A stretch of 60,000 nucleotides of DNA from Symsagittifera roscoffensis (lineage: Eukaryota > Xenacoelomorpha > Acoela > Convolutidae): positions 49,101,581 through 49,161,580 of the forward strand of contig NC_087066.1 of the NCBI RefSeq assembly GCF_963678635.1, in the 5' to 3' direction. Below the pieces are notes generated by a model. The model was not told the origin of the DNA, did no database searches, and saw only the letters and a program-made list of their open reading frames with translations. Positions 20,752 to 32,679 of the stretch are shown one piece after another. Position numbers and translations under genes: made by a program. Each line of letters starts with the position of its first letter. The first letter of the stretch is position 1.

Positions 20752-21264
20752 ATCCAAGTAACAGGACTTCTAGACACAGGAGCAGTGGTCAGTGTAAATC
20801 CGATAAATACATGGCAAAGAATGGGCTTCACATGGTAGGGCCTAATTCCAACAAATCTAAGATTGGCAGCCGCTAACCGCGGAGCAATCTACGTTGCCGA
20901 AAGAACACCGATAACAGTCCTCCATATGGGAGCACAAAATTTATGGATGAGTTTCCTCGTGGTGGAGAACCTGGAAGATTCAGATCAATTCATTTTGGGT
21001 CGCGACTTTGTCAAGAACTGCGACGTGCTGATCGACCTGAATAATGGACTGATTAGGACTAGGAACTCAGATAGGAAGTATGTTAAAAGACCAGTTAACA
21101 GAATAATAACTGATCAAAATAAGATACCAATTTTTTTAAACAGAAAAGTGAAAATACAGCCCGGGCAGGCAGTAGTAGCAATTTTTAGGATGAGGAACTT
21201 ATACTCTTTGGTGACAGTAAACAGGTTTGCTTGGTACCCAAACCAAATAGTAAAAGTTCAGTAG
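20752..21264 (+). pseudogene. Retroviral-type aspartic protease region (copy b)
   Basis: TGLLDTGAVVSV carries the DTG active-site triad of retropepsins (Asp codon 20773-20775), followed by flap and core strands and a hydrophobic LGRDF segment (ILGRDFVKN) typical of the C-terminal Gly-rich part. TAA at 20746-20748 and TAG at 20836-20838 interrupt it. It would process the Gag-Pol polyprotein. Confidence 0.65.
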
Positions 21265-22623
21265 TTTTAGGCCGGAGCTTTTCTGTAACACGATGAGGAG
21301 TGTTTATGAGTGTTTTGTGCAGCACACTGGACACAACATTTTCATTCCAGCGTGGAAGGAAACTTAGCTACGTTTTGCCGATGTGAACTGATTATGAAGA
21401 AACACCGAATTTAAAAAAAATTAATGTAAAGGACTGTCCCTTTCATGCTGATAGAAATTTGAGCTTAAAAAGGATTAATGAATTGAAATCTTTAAAAAAA
21501 GTTTTCAATGAGAGCCGAAACGGATAACAGCCTGTCGAGTTGCTCAATTTTTTTCGGATTGCCAGAAAAAGAGCACTTGAGAGGTAAAATAGGTGAGGGA
21601 GATTTTGAATCATTAAGAGCGGTTTTAAATCCGAACGCGGACGTCTTTTCAAAAAATAGGGCGGATATTGGTTGTTGTAATTTCGTCGAGCACGAAATTT
21701 AACTAGAAGAAGGCGCTGCTCCACACAGGGAGGAAGCAAGGCGCATGACACCACATAAATCGGAAGCGTGCCGAGCGGAAACAGAAGTGTTGCTCGAACA
21801 CGACATGATAGAACCCCCAAACTACCTTGGGCTTGCGGAGTTGTCATGGCTGAAAAAAAGGGGGACAGCTTCGATTCGGTTGTAATTTTTGCTACCTAAA
21901 CGCGGTGATAAAGGACGCTTACCCAAAACCACGCATAGACAAAAACCTCTCGAAACTGGGCGATGCCAAGTTTTTTACTACACTGGATCTGGGTTCTGCC
22001 CTGGAATACACTGGACACAACATTTTTATTCCAGCGTGGAAGGAAACTTAGCTACGCTTTGTCGATGTGAACTGATTATGAAGGAACGCCGTATTTGAAA
22101 AAAAAAAATCATGTAAGCGACTGTCCCTTTCATGCTGATAGAAATTTGATCTTATAAAGGACAAATGAATTGGAATCTTTGAAAAAAGTTTTCAATGAGA
22201 GCCGAAACGGATGACAGCCTGTCGAGTTGCTCGAATTTTTTCGGAACGCCCCTCGTCATATGAATTAGTTTCTGGCAAACCAATTTTTTAGTAGAGATAG
22301 AGCCCTTGAGAGGTAAAATAGGCGAGGTGAGAGGAGATTTTGAATCATTAAGAGCGGTTTAAAATCGGAACGCGGACGTTTTTTTAAAACATAAGGCGGA
22401 TATTGGTTGTTGTAATTTCGTCGAGCACGAAATTTAACTAAAAGAAGGCGCCATTTCACACAGGGAGGGCGCAAGGCGCATGACACCACATAAATCGGAA
22501 GCGTACCGAGCGGAAACAGAAATGTTGCTCGAATACGACATGATAGAACCCTCAAGTTACCTTGGGCTTGCGGAGTTGTCGTGGCTGAAAAAAAGGGGGA
22601 CGGCTTCGGTTCTGTTGTAATTT
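21265..22623 (+). pseudogene. RT N-terminal region, tandemly duplicated and frameshifted
   Basis: Two imperfect copies of about 684 bp (CACTGGACACAA at 21325 and 22009) covering the protease-RT linker and RT start (RMTPHKSEACRAE..., YDMIEP, WACGVVM, readable in pieces in three frames). The second copy has an extra block around 22240-22300 missing in the first. The join at about 22000 links RT LDLGSA codons back to the linker. Homopolymer A tracts carry many indels. Confidence 0.5.
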
Positions 22624-23210
22624 TTGCTACCTGAAAGCGGTGATAATGACGCTTACCCAAAACCACGCATGGACAAAAACCTCTCGAATTTGAGCGATGC
22701 CAAGTTTTTCACTACACTGGATCTGGTTCTGCCTTCTGGCAGGTTCCTCCGCGGAAAATGGACAGAGATAAGACTAGATTTGCATGTGAATTGGGTTTGT
22801 ACCAGTGGAAGAGGATGCACTTTGGCTTGTGCAATGCCGTGGCGACTTTTCAAAGACTGATGGCTCAGGCTTTGACCAGGATAACGAAGAAGTACGGGAA
22901 TCTCGTGATGTGCTACGTGGACGACGTGGTCATAGGAACACTCATCTTGGCATATCACATCGACAGACTCGACGAGGTCTTCCACTGCATGAAGAGAGCC
23001 GGCTTGAAATCCAAACCGTCGAAAGGTGAGATCGTTAGGGACTCAATCAAATACCCGGGAAGGATGGTAGACGGGCATGGCTTGAGACCGGATCCGGATG
23101 CGGTGGAGGCCGTGCTAACATGGAAGGCCCCCAAGAACGGACACACAGCTCATGAGTTTCGTGGGATTTGCCAATTATTATCGCGAGTTCATAAAGGGAT
23201 ACGCAGATAA
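22624..23210 (+). pseudogene. Ty3/gypsy reverse transcriptase core (copy b)
   Basis: Readable as DAYPKPRMDKNL, FFTTLDL (motif A), then, after a one-base deletion near 22728, FACELGLYQWKRM, LCNAVATFQRLM and motif C YVDD (22914-22925), then KRAGLKSKPSK and VEAVLTWKAPK. This is the most complete RT core in the window. An inserted A near 23133 (CCCCCAAGAACGG against CCCCCAGAACGG at 38180) shifts the frame into RNase H. Confidence 0.65.
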
Positions 23211-23547
23211 GGTATACCCAATGCAGCAATTAATGCGCAATAAAGGGAAGAAGTTCAAATGGAATGAACGAGCTCAGGTAGCTTTCGAGAATATAAAGCG
23301 GGAACTGTGCGAAGCGCCAGTGCTAGGCTTACCGACGGCGAAAGCCATGTACGTTCTCGATACTGATGCTTCAGTAGTAGCCATCTCAGGAATACTGCAT
23401 CAGGAGCAAGAATGGAATGGGAGAACAGTTCTTCGTCCCATTGCATATGGCAGTAAAGTGTTGAATGACACTGAAATGAATTATGATGCACCGAAAGCAG
23501 AAATGTTTGCGGTAGTCACGTTCGTGAAAAGTACCGCGCACACTTAG
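23152..23547 (+). pseudogene. RNase H domain (copy b)
   Basis: Connection domain LGFANYYREF-like (FVGFANYYREF), YPMQQLM, then RNase H: YVLDTDAS (first catalytic Asp), LRPIAYGSKVLNDTE and PKAEMFAV (catalytic Glu). The frame is lost after FVKST where copy 3 at 38.5 kb reads FVEKYRAHLGSAPF. Confidence 0.65.
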
Positions 23548-23995
23548 GGAGCGCTCCCTTTAAGTTACGCGTGGACAAAAGAGCGTTATCCTGGTTGAAG
23601 ACGTACTCGATGGACCAGAGCTACTTTGGTCGCTAGAAAGTCAGGTTAGATGGCTACCACAAGATAGTCAAACACAGGTTGCGTGACAAATACCAAAATG
23701 CTGACAGCCTCAGCAAGAAGACTGAGTTTTAAGAAAGACTAGAACAGAAGCAAGCCAATCAGGCGGAAATTAAGGAAGGGTTCTCGTTTCTGGACAAAGA
23801 AACGTATGAAGCGCTGCCCTTGACGAGATGGTTGGACAAGTCTGGGCATCCAATTCCGGGAAACCCCGAGTCACCGGTGGAAGAGGCAGCAGAAATAAAG
23901 ATCTTATCTAAGGAGGACCCGGTGCATTTTGATTTTTGTTACGCTCGAACCTGGTCCAACAGGAACTCTCTCGTATGAACAGAAACAGCTTCTCA
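23548..23995 (+). pseudogene. RNase H end and RH-IN linker fragment
   Basis: Frameshifted remnants of LRVDKRALSWLKT, the H/K-rich tail and the linker up to SNLVQQELSRMNRNSF-like codons, where coding homology stops and LTR-like sequence begins. The element is therefore truncated here; its integrase is missing. Confidence 0.5.
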
Positions 23996-24023
23996 TTTGA
24001 ACTGAAATCATTTTATATAAACT

Positions 24024-24260
24024 TTTAGCTTCCCGATTATGTCTTGAATTGAATTGATTTAGCATCTGAATTCATTTTCAGAGTATGAGAAGCTAGGAGT
24101 CGAGGGAAAGGGTTGATCCATCTCCGATGGATATGATGATTTTTATCTACTGAACAAAAAACAATAGTAATATAATAAACAAGTAGTAGCCCTGTTTTTA
24201 GGAGTGACATCGTGGTCTGAGGATACTAAGACCCATCCATGAATGTTATATATATGTATT
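24024..24260. repeat. LTR-like remnant, family 2 copy B
   Basis: Homologous to 53095-53310: shared ACTTTTAGCTT, TATGAGAAGCTAGGAGT, GAGGGAAAGGGTTGATC, ATGGATATGATGATTTT, TACTGAACAAAAA and AATAGTAATATAATAA. It contains the conserved hairpin at 24116-24132. Only the 3' part of the LTR is present; it abuts broken pol linker on the left, so it arose by recombination or deletion. Confidence 0.45.
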
Positions 24261-25272
24261 TATGGCGCTCCTGGGTGTTAATTTTTTTAACAGCATGACC
24301 GGCAGAACCGTTAACGAGCATTCTGTGTCGAGCGGATTCTCAAATTGGGACACTTAGCACGGGGGCAGAAGGGTAGTTCCCGATTCCCGGATTTAGTTTT
24401 TTAACCTAGTTAAGACCAAAAATTCACGTATCATGAAGGGTGGGGGATCGGCCCTCCCGTCGTTTACTGAGTGGTATATGACCAAAAACACTTAAGATAT
24501 ACACAAAAACAAATACAAAATAAAATAGTACCCAAGAAAAAACCAAAAACATAAAGAAATAACCGAAAAAACTACAAACAAAAAAATAATGTAAAATCGG
24601 TAGAAATCATCCCCCCAGACGAGTTGTGATCCGACCCTCCCGTTTGTTGTTGTTAGATAGATTGTTGTTGCAGGCATTTTTATCAAACATGATCGTTACT
24701 GTCGAAATTGTGGCCCGTTTTTGGTGCTTGTACGTTAATGCTAATTTGCGCTCAATCCGGAAGACTGATCCGGCAAGCAGTGCAAAGAACAGCAGGAAGG
24801 GTCTCAAGGACAACAAAAATCAACTGTAGGGTATCGTTAACAAGTTTTTTATCCCTTTTGGTACAGAAATTAAGATATCCCTCTGTGGGGGGCTCGACAG
24901 TTACTGCACTGAAGTGACCCTCCACCGAGTTGCGAATTTCCAAGTTAAGCACCTTAAATCGGATATTGAACAAAACTGGAGGGGTATAAAATTAATAGTA
25001 TGACTATTTATACAGCCTGTATTTATACTCCTAAAATCGTTTTTCAGTGAAAATCATAGAATAGTAGACAGACCAGTTTTTAGGGTCAAAATAGCGATAT
25101 TTTGATCCCCCAACGAATATCGATGATTTTAGAAACGTAAAAAAAGCGCTAAATCAGAGAGTTACAACGTAATTGTACTAGTATAATTAGTAGAACCGGT
25201 TAATTTCAGTTCGGACGTGGTTGGAACTAATTGAGTGCTGAAATCCTATGTTTCATAATTTTTGAAAAAACA
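24180..25272. repeat. Leader block L, copy 2
   Basis: Second copy of 6380-7483. No supported gene. It is followed, as at the first locus, by an S unit, here single rather than tripled. Confidence 0.5.
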
Positions 25273-27031
25273 AAACGCCACAAAAACAGAAATTATTTCG
25301 AAATTTTTGAGTTAAGGCAATAAAAATTGTTGTTCGGACAAGGTTCACTAGCGAATCCACAGGTTTCAAAAACCGTTTGCCAATAACCTTCCGGGCCCCA
25401 GAGAAATCGAACTTAACGTGTTTGATTTAGTGGATTCATCATTCTGGAGGGGTCCAAACAGGATTGTTTTTGACAAATTTCTCCAACTGGGAGGTTTTAG
25501 ATCGGATATTTTGCATTGAACTAGAAGAGTATAGGCCTTCTGAGCTCAGAGCAATAAATTTTAGGTCAGAAAGACAAGAATTGCGAAAAAAGCTAGGTAG
25601 AACCTATAAGATAGAAAGTTTTTTGACTTTGAAGAAAAGACGTTTTGATTAATAACCTTTAAACTACTGGAGAGATAGATTTTAATTAGACGAGCTTACT
25701 TATAAAGCTTTTGTGTATTGAAAAAAATTAGCATAGAAAATTTTTACGATTGTTCTTAGCAAAGTTACCAGTTTGTGAAGGTAAACCATTCACGTTTTGT
25801 AAAAATTTTTCGGAAAGCCCTTATACACCTACCAAACGGTAGTAACGGTTAAATAAGGCAATTTTACGCTGTTCTCGATAAAAAGAAAGAGCTAAGGAAC
25901 CCAGAAAAAGATAGTCGAGTCGAAAATAGGCTAGTCAAAAGACCCTTCACAGTTAAGGAAAATCGTCAAATAAGCAGCTTAGCTTCAATCCGGAAAGGTG
26001 TAGGGCCGGAATATACCCTTCCTAGTTAGTTCATACAGCAGAATAGGCTCGGAGACCGTATCAGGAAGGGTCTTGGGTGTGATTTTTAAAAGCCCCTGAA
26101 AGGCTTTTTTACCAACCCGGAGAGGGTCCCAATTCTGAATCGGAAGGGTCAAATTTTTCCCAATCCGGAAGGGTCCTATTTTGCCAATCCGGAAGGGTCC
26201 TTATTTTGCCAAACTGGAAAGGTCCCCATTTTGCCCTTCCAAAAGGGTCCCAATTTTGCCAATCCGGAAGGGTCCTTTTTTTGCCAATCCGGAAGGGTCC
26301 CATTTTAGCCAACCCGGAAGGGTCCTAATTTTGCCAATCGGGAAGGGTCCCAATTTTTCCAATCCGGAATGGTCCCGTTTTTGCCAATCCGGAAGGGTCC
26401 CAATTTTGCCAATTCGGAAGGGTCCTAATTTTTCCAATCCTGAATGGCCCTGTTTTCGCCAATCCGGAAGGGTCCCAATTTTGCCAATTCGGAAGGGTGC
26501 TATTTTTCGTCAATCTCGAGCGGTCCCAGAAATACCATTTTTTAATAAATATATATAACGAACGTGGCGGTAGGGATCCTAAAACGTACGTTGACGAAAG
26601 TGAGATACATAGTGAAGAGTATTAGGATATTAGGAGTCAGGCTGAAAACCAGTGACTGCACTGGTGACTTGCCTTTAAATAAAAATTTGAAAAGACCATA
26701 CTAAAACAAAACAGGTCTAAACTCGGAGAATCGCGACTCTAAGTCTAACTGAAAACAGAGTTCGACACTGATTTGTGTGGATTAAAACCCAAGATTTTTT
26801 TGGAAAAATGGTTGCCTTGAGGATTTTAGTAGGTCTAGCTTGGGCAATCCGAAGGCAGATAGGTAACATAGAACTCGGTGGGTGTAATAGTTGCCCACTT
26901 GAAAAAAATACTGCCTTCTAGTTTTGTCTGCTTAGTGCGGCAATGAACAGGGAAAGGTCTTTCTTTAGAATCAAGTTCGACTATTGAATTGCGACAGACC
27001 AACTGCAAAACACATACAGTTTTTGGAAATA
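25273..27031. repeat. 1.7-kb leader unit S5
   Basis: Single, more diverged leader unit with the 62-codon ORF at 25464-25652 and the minisatellite. Being single, it probably reflects the ancestral leader organisation before amplification at the left locus. Confidence 0.6.
26113..26520. repeat. 25-bp minisatellite array, copy 5
   Basis: Same 25-bp family but about 16 units with a different internal order (extra repeats around 26400-26460, variants GGAATGGTCCC and AATTCGGAAGGG), so this array has gained units relative to copies 1-4. Confidence 0.85.
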
Positions 27032-27361
27032 ATTTTTAAACCTTTCTTCGTTTTTGGTTTTAAATCCTCAATAATTGTTCTTGACTGGGTAGTGAGTACA
27101 CTATCTTTTAGATATATATTGATATCATCAGTCTGTGCTAGCTTCACATCCAAAAACCAATAATCAATAGTTGTGAATAAATTGAAAACACGCTGTACTG
27201 TGATAACCTTTAACGATTCCTGGTCAGTATTTAAATGAAACATTTTTAGGAATTTATTGTGTTTATCAGTTTATTATCAATTTATTATTATCGGTAGTCA
27301 GACAAAGTAAACCGCAGTAAACGAATTCAGTGTATATGCGGTAAGAATTGATAAATCGAAA
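27032..27361. other. Pre-gag leader, copy c
   Basis: Third copy of the AT-rich pre-gag segment, again with the minus-strand ORF (26971-27243). No other feature seen. Confidence 0.3.
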
Positions 27362-28410
27362 ATGAGTCTTGAAAAAGCGAGGATACCTAAACTAAGTGAT
27401 AGCTCTAGGAAATTTATACCAATGAAACAAAAAATATCAATGAACGACACTTTTGTGGAAAGGATCGCACGGACCCAGATCAACAAAGTGAAGAAAGTTT
27501 CAGGCGGAATGGTTGAAACCAGGAGTCAAAAGACCTCCGAAGGCCAAAAGGCAATGTTATAAGTAGAGATCCATCCGGACCCTGCCCGGCTAAGAATCGG
27601 ACGGGACATGGAACGGAAGGGAATAGGAACAGAAGGTGGCCGGCGAATCTACTCCAGTAGAACAGTGCCAATATTTTGCCACTTCCACCGGGACTCCAGA
27701 TCGAGAGAAGATGTCAGAACTGTCCGATATCTCGACTCAAAATGTAGCAACAACAAGATCACCCACTGATAATACCATGATGCATGGGGTGATCGGGAAA
27801 ACGGCAAAATCCTCCTCGTTTTCAGAACGTGTGAAGAACACGTTGGGAAATTTCTTCGCATTTACTATGATAACGGGTACAAGTGAGGAGGTAGAAACCC
27901 AGGAAGAGGAGGAGGACAATGACGAACAAGACAACTTCGAATCTCAAATAAGCCTCAACAGTTCGAACCATGAAAATGGAGCATCCACCAACAGGGAGAA
28001 TCGCACTTCGGATCAATTTGGTGTTGTCAGGACAATAAACAAGACCATAGACGGATCACATCAGTCAAGAGAGTTTGTGACCATGACCAATTCGGAACTT
28101 CAACCTAGAAAGAACAGGAACACAGGGACATGTAACCCACCAGCGGATCCAGAAGCGGATTATGAAGAGACGTCGAGGCAGAGAATTAAGACTCGAGTCT
28201 CGACCAAGCTGCCTGGAACCGATAGAATGACACCACCACTTGTGACGCCATTAGTGCAAAACGGAGCATCAATTGAAGAAGCCTTGACCAAAATAGTGGA
28301 CAGCATAGGGGAACAAAATGAACAGATATCCTTAAGAATGAGTGAACTAGAGAGCGCAGTCCACGTCGAGAGAGAAAGCCTGCGGGAAGAGATCGACCGC
28401 AATAGACAAG
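27362..28410 (+). pseudogene. gag N-terminal region, copy c
   Basis: Parts 27362-27562 and 27636-28436. The second part is 266 residues because the stop present in copies a/b is Arg-Glu here (SLREEIDRNRQ), so this is the best-preserved N-terminal Gag. Across the LINE target site the gag frame continues (…NRQ, then EVSRSKKRLKEMTDEYL at 30419), confirming that the LINE split one gene. Confidence 0.6.
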
Positions 28411-28924
28411 GTGATCGACCACAACGGACAAGGTGATGAAAGCGGCCAAACTCACCACTCTTTCCTCGTCAGGAAGAATCTCCAAGCCCTGGTGGACTGC
28501 GAACTGCACTGAAGCCAAGCGCAAATACAATACGGCGCGCAAGCTCCTTCAGAGGACTAGATACAACCAGACCGCCATTGACGAATGTAGCGCTGCCAGA
28601 AGCGACCTCGAAGAAACCATCAGGATTGAGAAAGCTGCTTCCTGGAGGAACTTCGATGGCGAGCTCTCGCCCTCCACTCCTGAGACGAAGGTCTGGAACA
28701 CCATCAGGAGCATGGATGGCCGCAGCAAACAGTCTCTCCCGGGGACCCCTCTTGTCGAGAACGGCAAAGAGTAGATTACCGACAAACAGAAGGCCGATGC
28801 ATTGGTTGGAGTCTAAGCCACCATCAGCCGCGCCAAGATCCTCAGGGAAGACTCAAAATCAGCCTACAAGAAGGTTCGAATCAAGTTCCAGACGGAAGAA
28901 GAAGAAGAAGAAGAAGTCCTTTCT

Positions 28925-29389
28925 TTGGACGAGCTCGAAAGCGCCTTGAAAAAGCTGAAGAAGGGTGACCCAGGAGAAGATGTGGTCCACCCTCTTGCAC
29001 TCAAGAACCTACCCGCCGCCGCCAGCCTCCGCCTGCTCTACATCTTCAACTGCAGCTGGACTGAGAGTCGGGTTCCCAGCTGTTGCAGAAGAGCAGTGAT
29101 TATCCCCATTCTGAAGAGGAATAAGCCTCAGGAAAAGATCAAGAGCTACCGCCCAGTGTCTCCTCTCTCCGTCACCTCGAAGATTCTGGAGACGATGGTG
29201 ACCCGAAGATTCAAGACTTGGGCCCAGCTCAACGACGTCATCGCCGAAGAGCAATCTGGGTTCCAACCCAAACGCAGCACTCTGGACGTCATTGCCAGAG
29301 TTGCGCAGAGGTCCTTCGACGCTTTACAGAAGCGCAAGCGGACTCTCACTGTCGGGGTGGACTTCACAGCCGCGTTCGACAAGGTGTAG
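28925..29389 (+). pseudogene. LINE reverse transcriptase fingers/palm part (L3)
   Basis: 154 codons: ALKKLKKGDPGED, AVIIPILKRNK, IKSYRPVSPLSVTSKILE and motif A VDFTAAFDKV, all typical non-LTR RT blocks in order. It ends with TAG at 29387-29389 exactly as in L2, so this stop predates the duplication. Confidence 0.65.
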
Positions 29390-29565
29390 CGAGGAGGTCT
29401 TCTCCGTGACCTCAGACACTACGGCACCCCGAACAGACTCCTCCGCTGGATCAGAGCGTGGCTAGCCGACAGGAAAGCCGCCGTCCTCTGGAACAACTCC
29501 CTTAGCAGCTTCTGCTCATTTCAGCAGAGTGTTCCCCAGGGCAGCGCGCTCTCCCCCTTCTGTTC

Positions 29566-30405
29566 GTGCTCGCCACCGCCTCTCTCATCACCGACATCAA
29601 GACAACAAACCCAGACATCATTGTGGATATCTTCGCCGACAATCTGACGACCCTCTCCCAAGCCGACACACCTGAAGAAGCTGCTGCAAATGTGCAACCC
29701 GTCCTTGACTGCATCGGTAAGTGGGCCAGAAGCCACTACATGAAGATCAACATGGACGCAGGGAAAACGGAAGCCATGGTCTTCTCCGTAGATCCAAGGG
29801 AAACAGCAGGGAAAACCAGACCTCCTCTGCACATTCACAGCGTCCCGGTTGGCCACACAAAGCACCCGGTCACCCTGGGGATCACTTTGGACCCCCAGGT
29901 CATCTTCACGGAATATGCCAGGCTCGCCAAGAAGCGCATGTCTAGCCGCAACTTTATCTTGCGGTCCCTCAGCGGCAAGAACTGGGGCCTCCTCTCAGCC
30001 GACCTCCGCCACCTGTACAAGGCCTACGTGCGTCCAACCGGTATGTACGGTTCGGGATTGTACTACCACTTCTTAGGCGACTCGCTACAATTTGACAGAA
30101 CCAGATCACGACGAGACGAAAAAACCATCCATCAACTTAGACTTAACAGGGCCCCCTGGCTGCAGTCGGTCGCACACCGCTTCGGAAGATCTGAGAATGA
30201 CCTCTGCCCCTTCTGCAACCAGGCCCCCGAAGACACGGAACAATTTATTCTTCATTGTCCGCACTGGGAAGACGAAAGAAAAAAAATACTAGGCCAGCAT
30301 CCTAGAACACCCAATGAAAGTCCTTTTGTATCTCGAAAGAGCAGGGAGATATACTCCCACGACATCATAGAACTCTTCCCTCACGAACAACAACAGAAAC
30401 AATAA
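29566..30405 (+). pseudogene. LINE reverse transcriptase C-terminal part (L3)
   Basis: 279 codons with FADN in place of the catalytic FADD, thumb region RSLSGKNWGLLSADL, and the terminal motif LCPFCNQAPED...HCPHW. A small deletion after LGQHP relative to L2 changes the last residues. Not functional. Confidence 0.6.
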
Positions 30406-30418
30406 CAACATAGACAAG

Positions 30419-31545
30419 AAGTCAGCAGGAGCAAAAAACGCTTGAAGGAAATGACGGATGAATACTTGGCCAAAAACTTGTAGCGATTGACGAGGGGAGC
30501 TGAGAAAAGAGAGACACGACTGAGAGATGATATGGGAAAATTACGAAGTCAGCAAGAGCAGACGCTTGGGACTCTCGACAGGAGGATAGACGCGATGATG
30601 GAGAGGCGCACTCAGGCTATCATGGATAGGTTGGATGGGCTCCTAGGAAACAGGGGTGGATTGAGGAATAGAGGAGCAAACTCAGGAGAGCCCAAAAGGG
30701 AGCCGAGAGTGAACTTCAACGAACAACCCAATAGAAGAAGGACATATGGATCCACGAGAGGTAGGGCAGTTCATCCAGCTATGCCACAGGGGATAATAGG
30801 CCGAGGTGCTCAAACATCAGAGGAGGTTCTACTGGCAACAGATCGACCTCGGCCGAACGACCGACGCTAGACGCAAATACGACTGGGAGAACTGATTCCA
30901 CAAGCTGGAGTCATGCGGATCAAGGAAGAAGTCAACCCAGCGACTCGAACAGGAGGGAAATTCCGGAGCCTCTATCGGAGGGAAACGACGCTCAGGCGGG
31001 GCATTCACGTGATGCAACGGCAATGGCTACAGCGTTTAAGCCTCTGAACAGGTCCTTGGAAAATTTCCTGACGAGGTTATCTAGGACCAGTTATCGCAGC
31101 GAGAAGCCCAGAAGGGTTTTTAAGACACCAAGCAATGATGTGCTTCGAGAAACGGAGGCAACGTGAAGACGAAACGACAGACATGTTTTTAGATGGCTAA
31201 GAAAAGCTGAGAAGGCGTAGTCAACCGGATGAGTCAAACAGCAGGATGAACCTAGCAGTAGCCTCAAAATTCATAGATGGTGTGAAGAACGATGAGCGCC
31301 GGGCAATTTTGGCAACTCATAACTCACCGCTTTCAACCAATGCGCCTACACCGGAGGAATTGAGACTCAAATTCAAGGATTATCTTCTAATATGGCCTAG
31401 TATGAGATCAGGTTATTACAAAAACAATTATGGCAATTTTAACAAGGGTTCTGCTAACCAGGGTAACAATTCGTACAAACCGAGGGACGAGATGGACAAG
31501 AGACGCTCTTGTGCAAATTGCAGTTCGACGAACCATCATGTATGA
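30419..31545 (+). pseudogene. gag central region and zinc knuckle 1 (copy c)
   Basis: Continues gag after the LINE (KEMTDEYLAKNL, TAG at 30481-30483, then the coiled coil 30487-30870). The later part MNLAVASKFIDGVKNDERR (31246) leads into CANCSSTNHHV, where TCA (Ser) has become TGA inside knuckle 1 (31543-31545). Confidence 0.6.
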
Positions 31546-32655
31546 GCATGCCCAACCTACAAACATGGTATGAAGGCGATAAGCCTCAGCCTCGAGGATG
31601 AAAATGCGTCAGAAGTCGATCATGAAGATTTCATGAGAGGGGTAATTGCATGATTCGGTCCCAGGTGTTTCTTTTGTAACTTGGAGGGTCATTTTAAATC
31701 AGATTGTTCACAATTTTGGGATGCTGTGGCAGACGTCAAGCGTCCCAGGCTTAAGGAAGCTTTATCGGGTGTGAAAACCAGCAAGGCACGTCTAATGAGC
31801 GAATCGGAGGCCCGCAGGAAAGAGAGGCCGCAAGAGCTGGCTACGAAGAAAATGCAGGCGATGACAGAAGAAATGACAGGTGAACCGGAACCTGGAACCG
31901 CAGCAAACGACTTTAAGCATGATTATAAAACAGCGGCAAGAGATGCCCTGAATACAGTCCAACAGGAATTGGCGACAAGAAAAATAGAACAGAAAGTCAA
32001 GCTCGAACTCGAGAACGAGAGAAGTCAAGAACAGCTCAACGCTTTTGAAGCATCTGAGGTGAAAGAAACGAAGGCACCGAGTAGTTTGATCGTGAAACTG
32101 AATGTGATGTCTGGGAAATTATTCGGGATGGTGCCTCATGGAAGCAAGATACATTCAATAATCTCAGTAGCAGGACATCAGGTAATCAGGAACCTAAGCG
32201 AAACTTCGGAGTTCACCTTGATTCATTTGGATATTTATGCGGATTATCTGAGACAAGGTGAGCCACGAACTGAGTCGAGAGCTGTGCGAGCGTTGTTAAC
32301 AACGGGTGGTACTCGAATAAAGAAACTTCACGGACGCTACGTGGAGGTCTACGGACCATATCAAATGATGTTAAACGTTGATGGAATTAGTATTTACATC
32401 ACGACTTATGTCACGACAGACAGTGACCAAATAGGACAGATATATTTGGGTCAAGAAGAACTGAAGGTTCGTAGAATTGGCCATGACGCCATGATGGAAC
32501 GTGATGCGGTACACATCGGATACGACGCAGATATGACTGCACATCTGTTAGATACCGATGGGAAAAGAATCCAAGTAACAGGACTTCTAGACACAGGAGC
32601 AGTGGTCATTGTAATGCCAATAAATACATGGCAAAGAGTAGGCTTCACATGGTAG
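31546..32655 (+). pseudogene. gag knuckle 2, linker and protease start (copy c)
   Basis: Same frame as before with a shared TGA near 31653, then open from 31681: intact knuckle CFFCNLEGHFKSDC, a long helical Glu/Lys/Gln region, the pre-protease domain (HLDIYADYLRQ, GTRIKKLHGRYVEVYG) and the retropepsin motif GLLDTGAVVIV. The longest open gag-protease stretch (324 aa). It ends at TAG 32653-32655, which is also stop in copy b. Confidence 0.65.
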
Positions 32656-32679
32656 GGTCTAATTCCAACAAATCTAAGA

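Larger units (their letters stand above)
28411..30409 (+). mobile_element. 5'-truncated LINE insertion in gag (L3)
   Basis: Same insertion as L2: target duplication ATAGACAAG at 28402-28410 and 30410-30418, AAC-rich 3' tail. It keeps the SYRPVSPLS region that L2 has lost (29130-29160) and a shorter GAA tract. RT blocks: 28433-28774 linker, 28925-29389 fingers and motif A (VDFTAAFDKV then TAG), 29566-30405 motif C as FADN and C-terminal Cys motif. Confidence 0.8.

Noticed and set aside
31543-31545. TGA in zinc knuckle 1 as a recoded codon
   Set aside because: The sister copy has TCA (Ser) at this site; a simple nonsense mutation in a decayed copy explains it.
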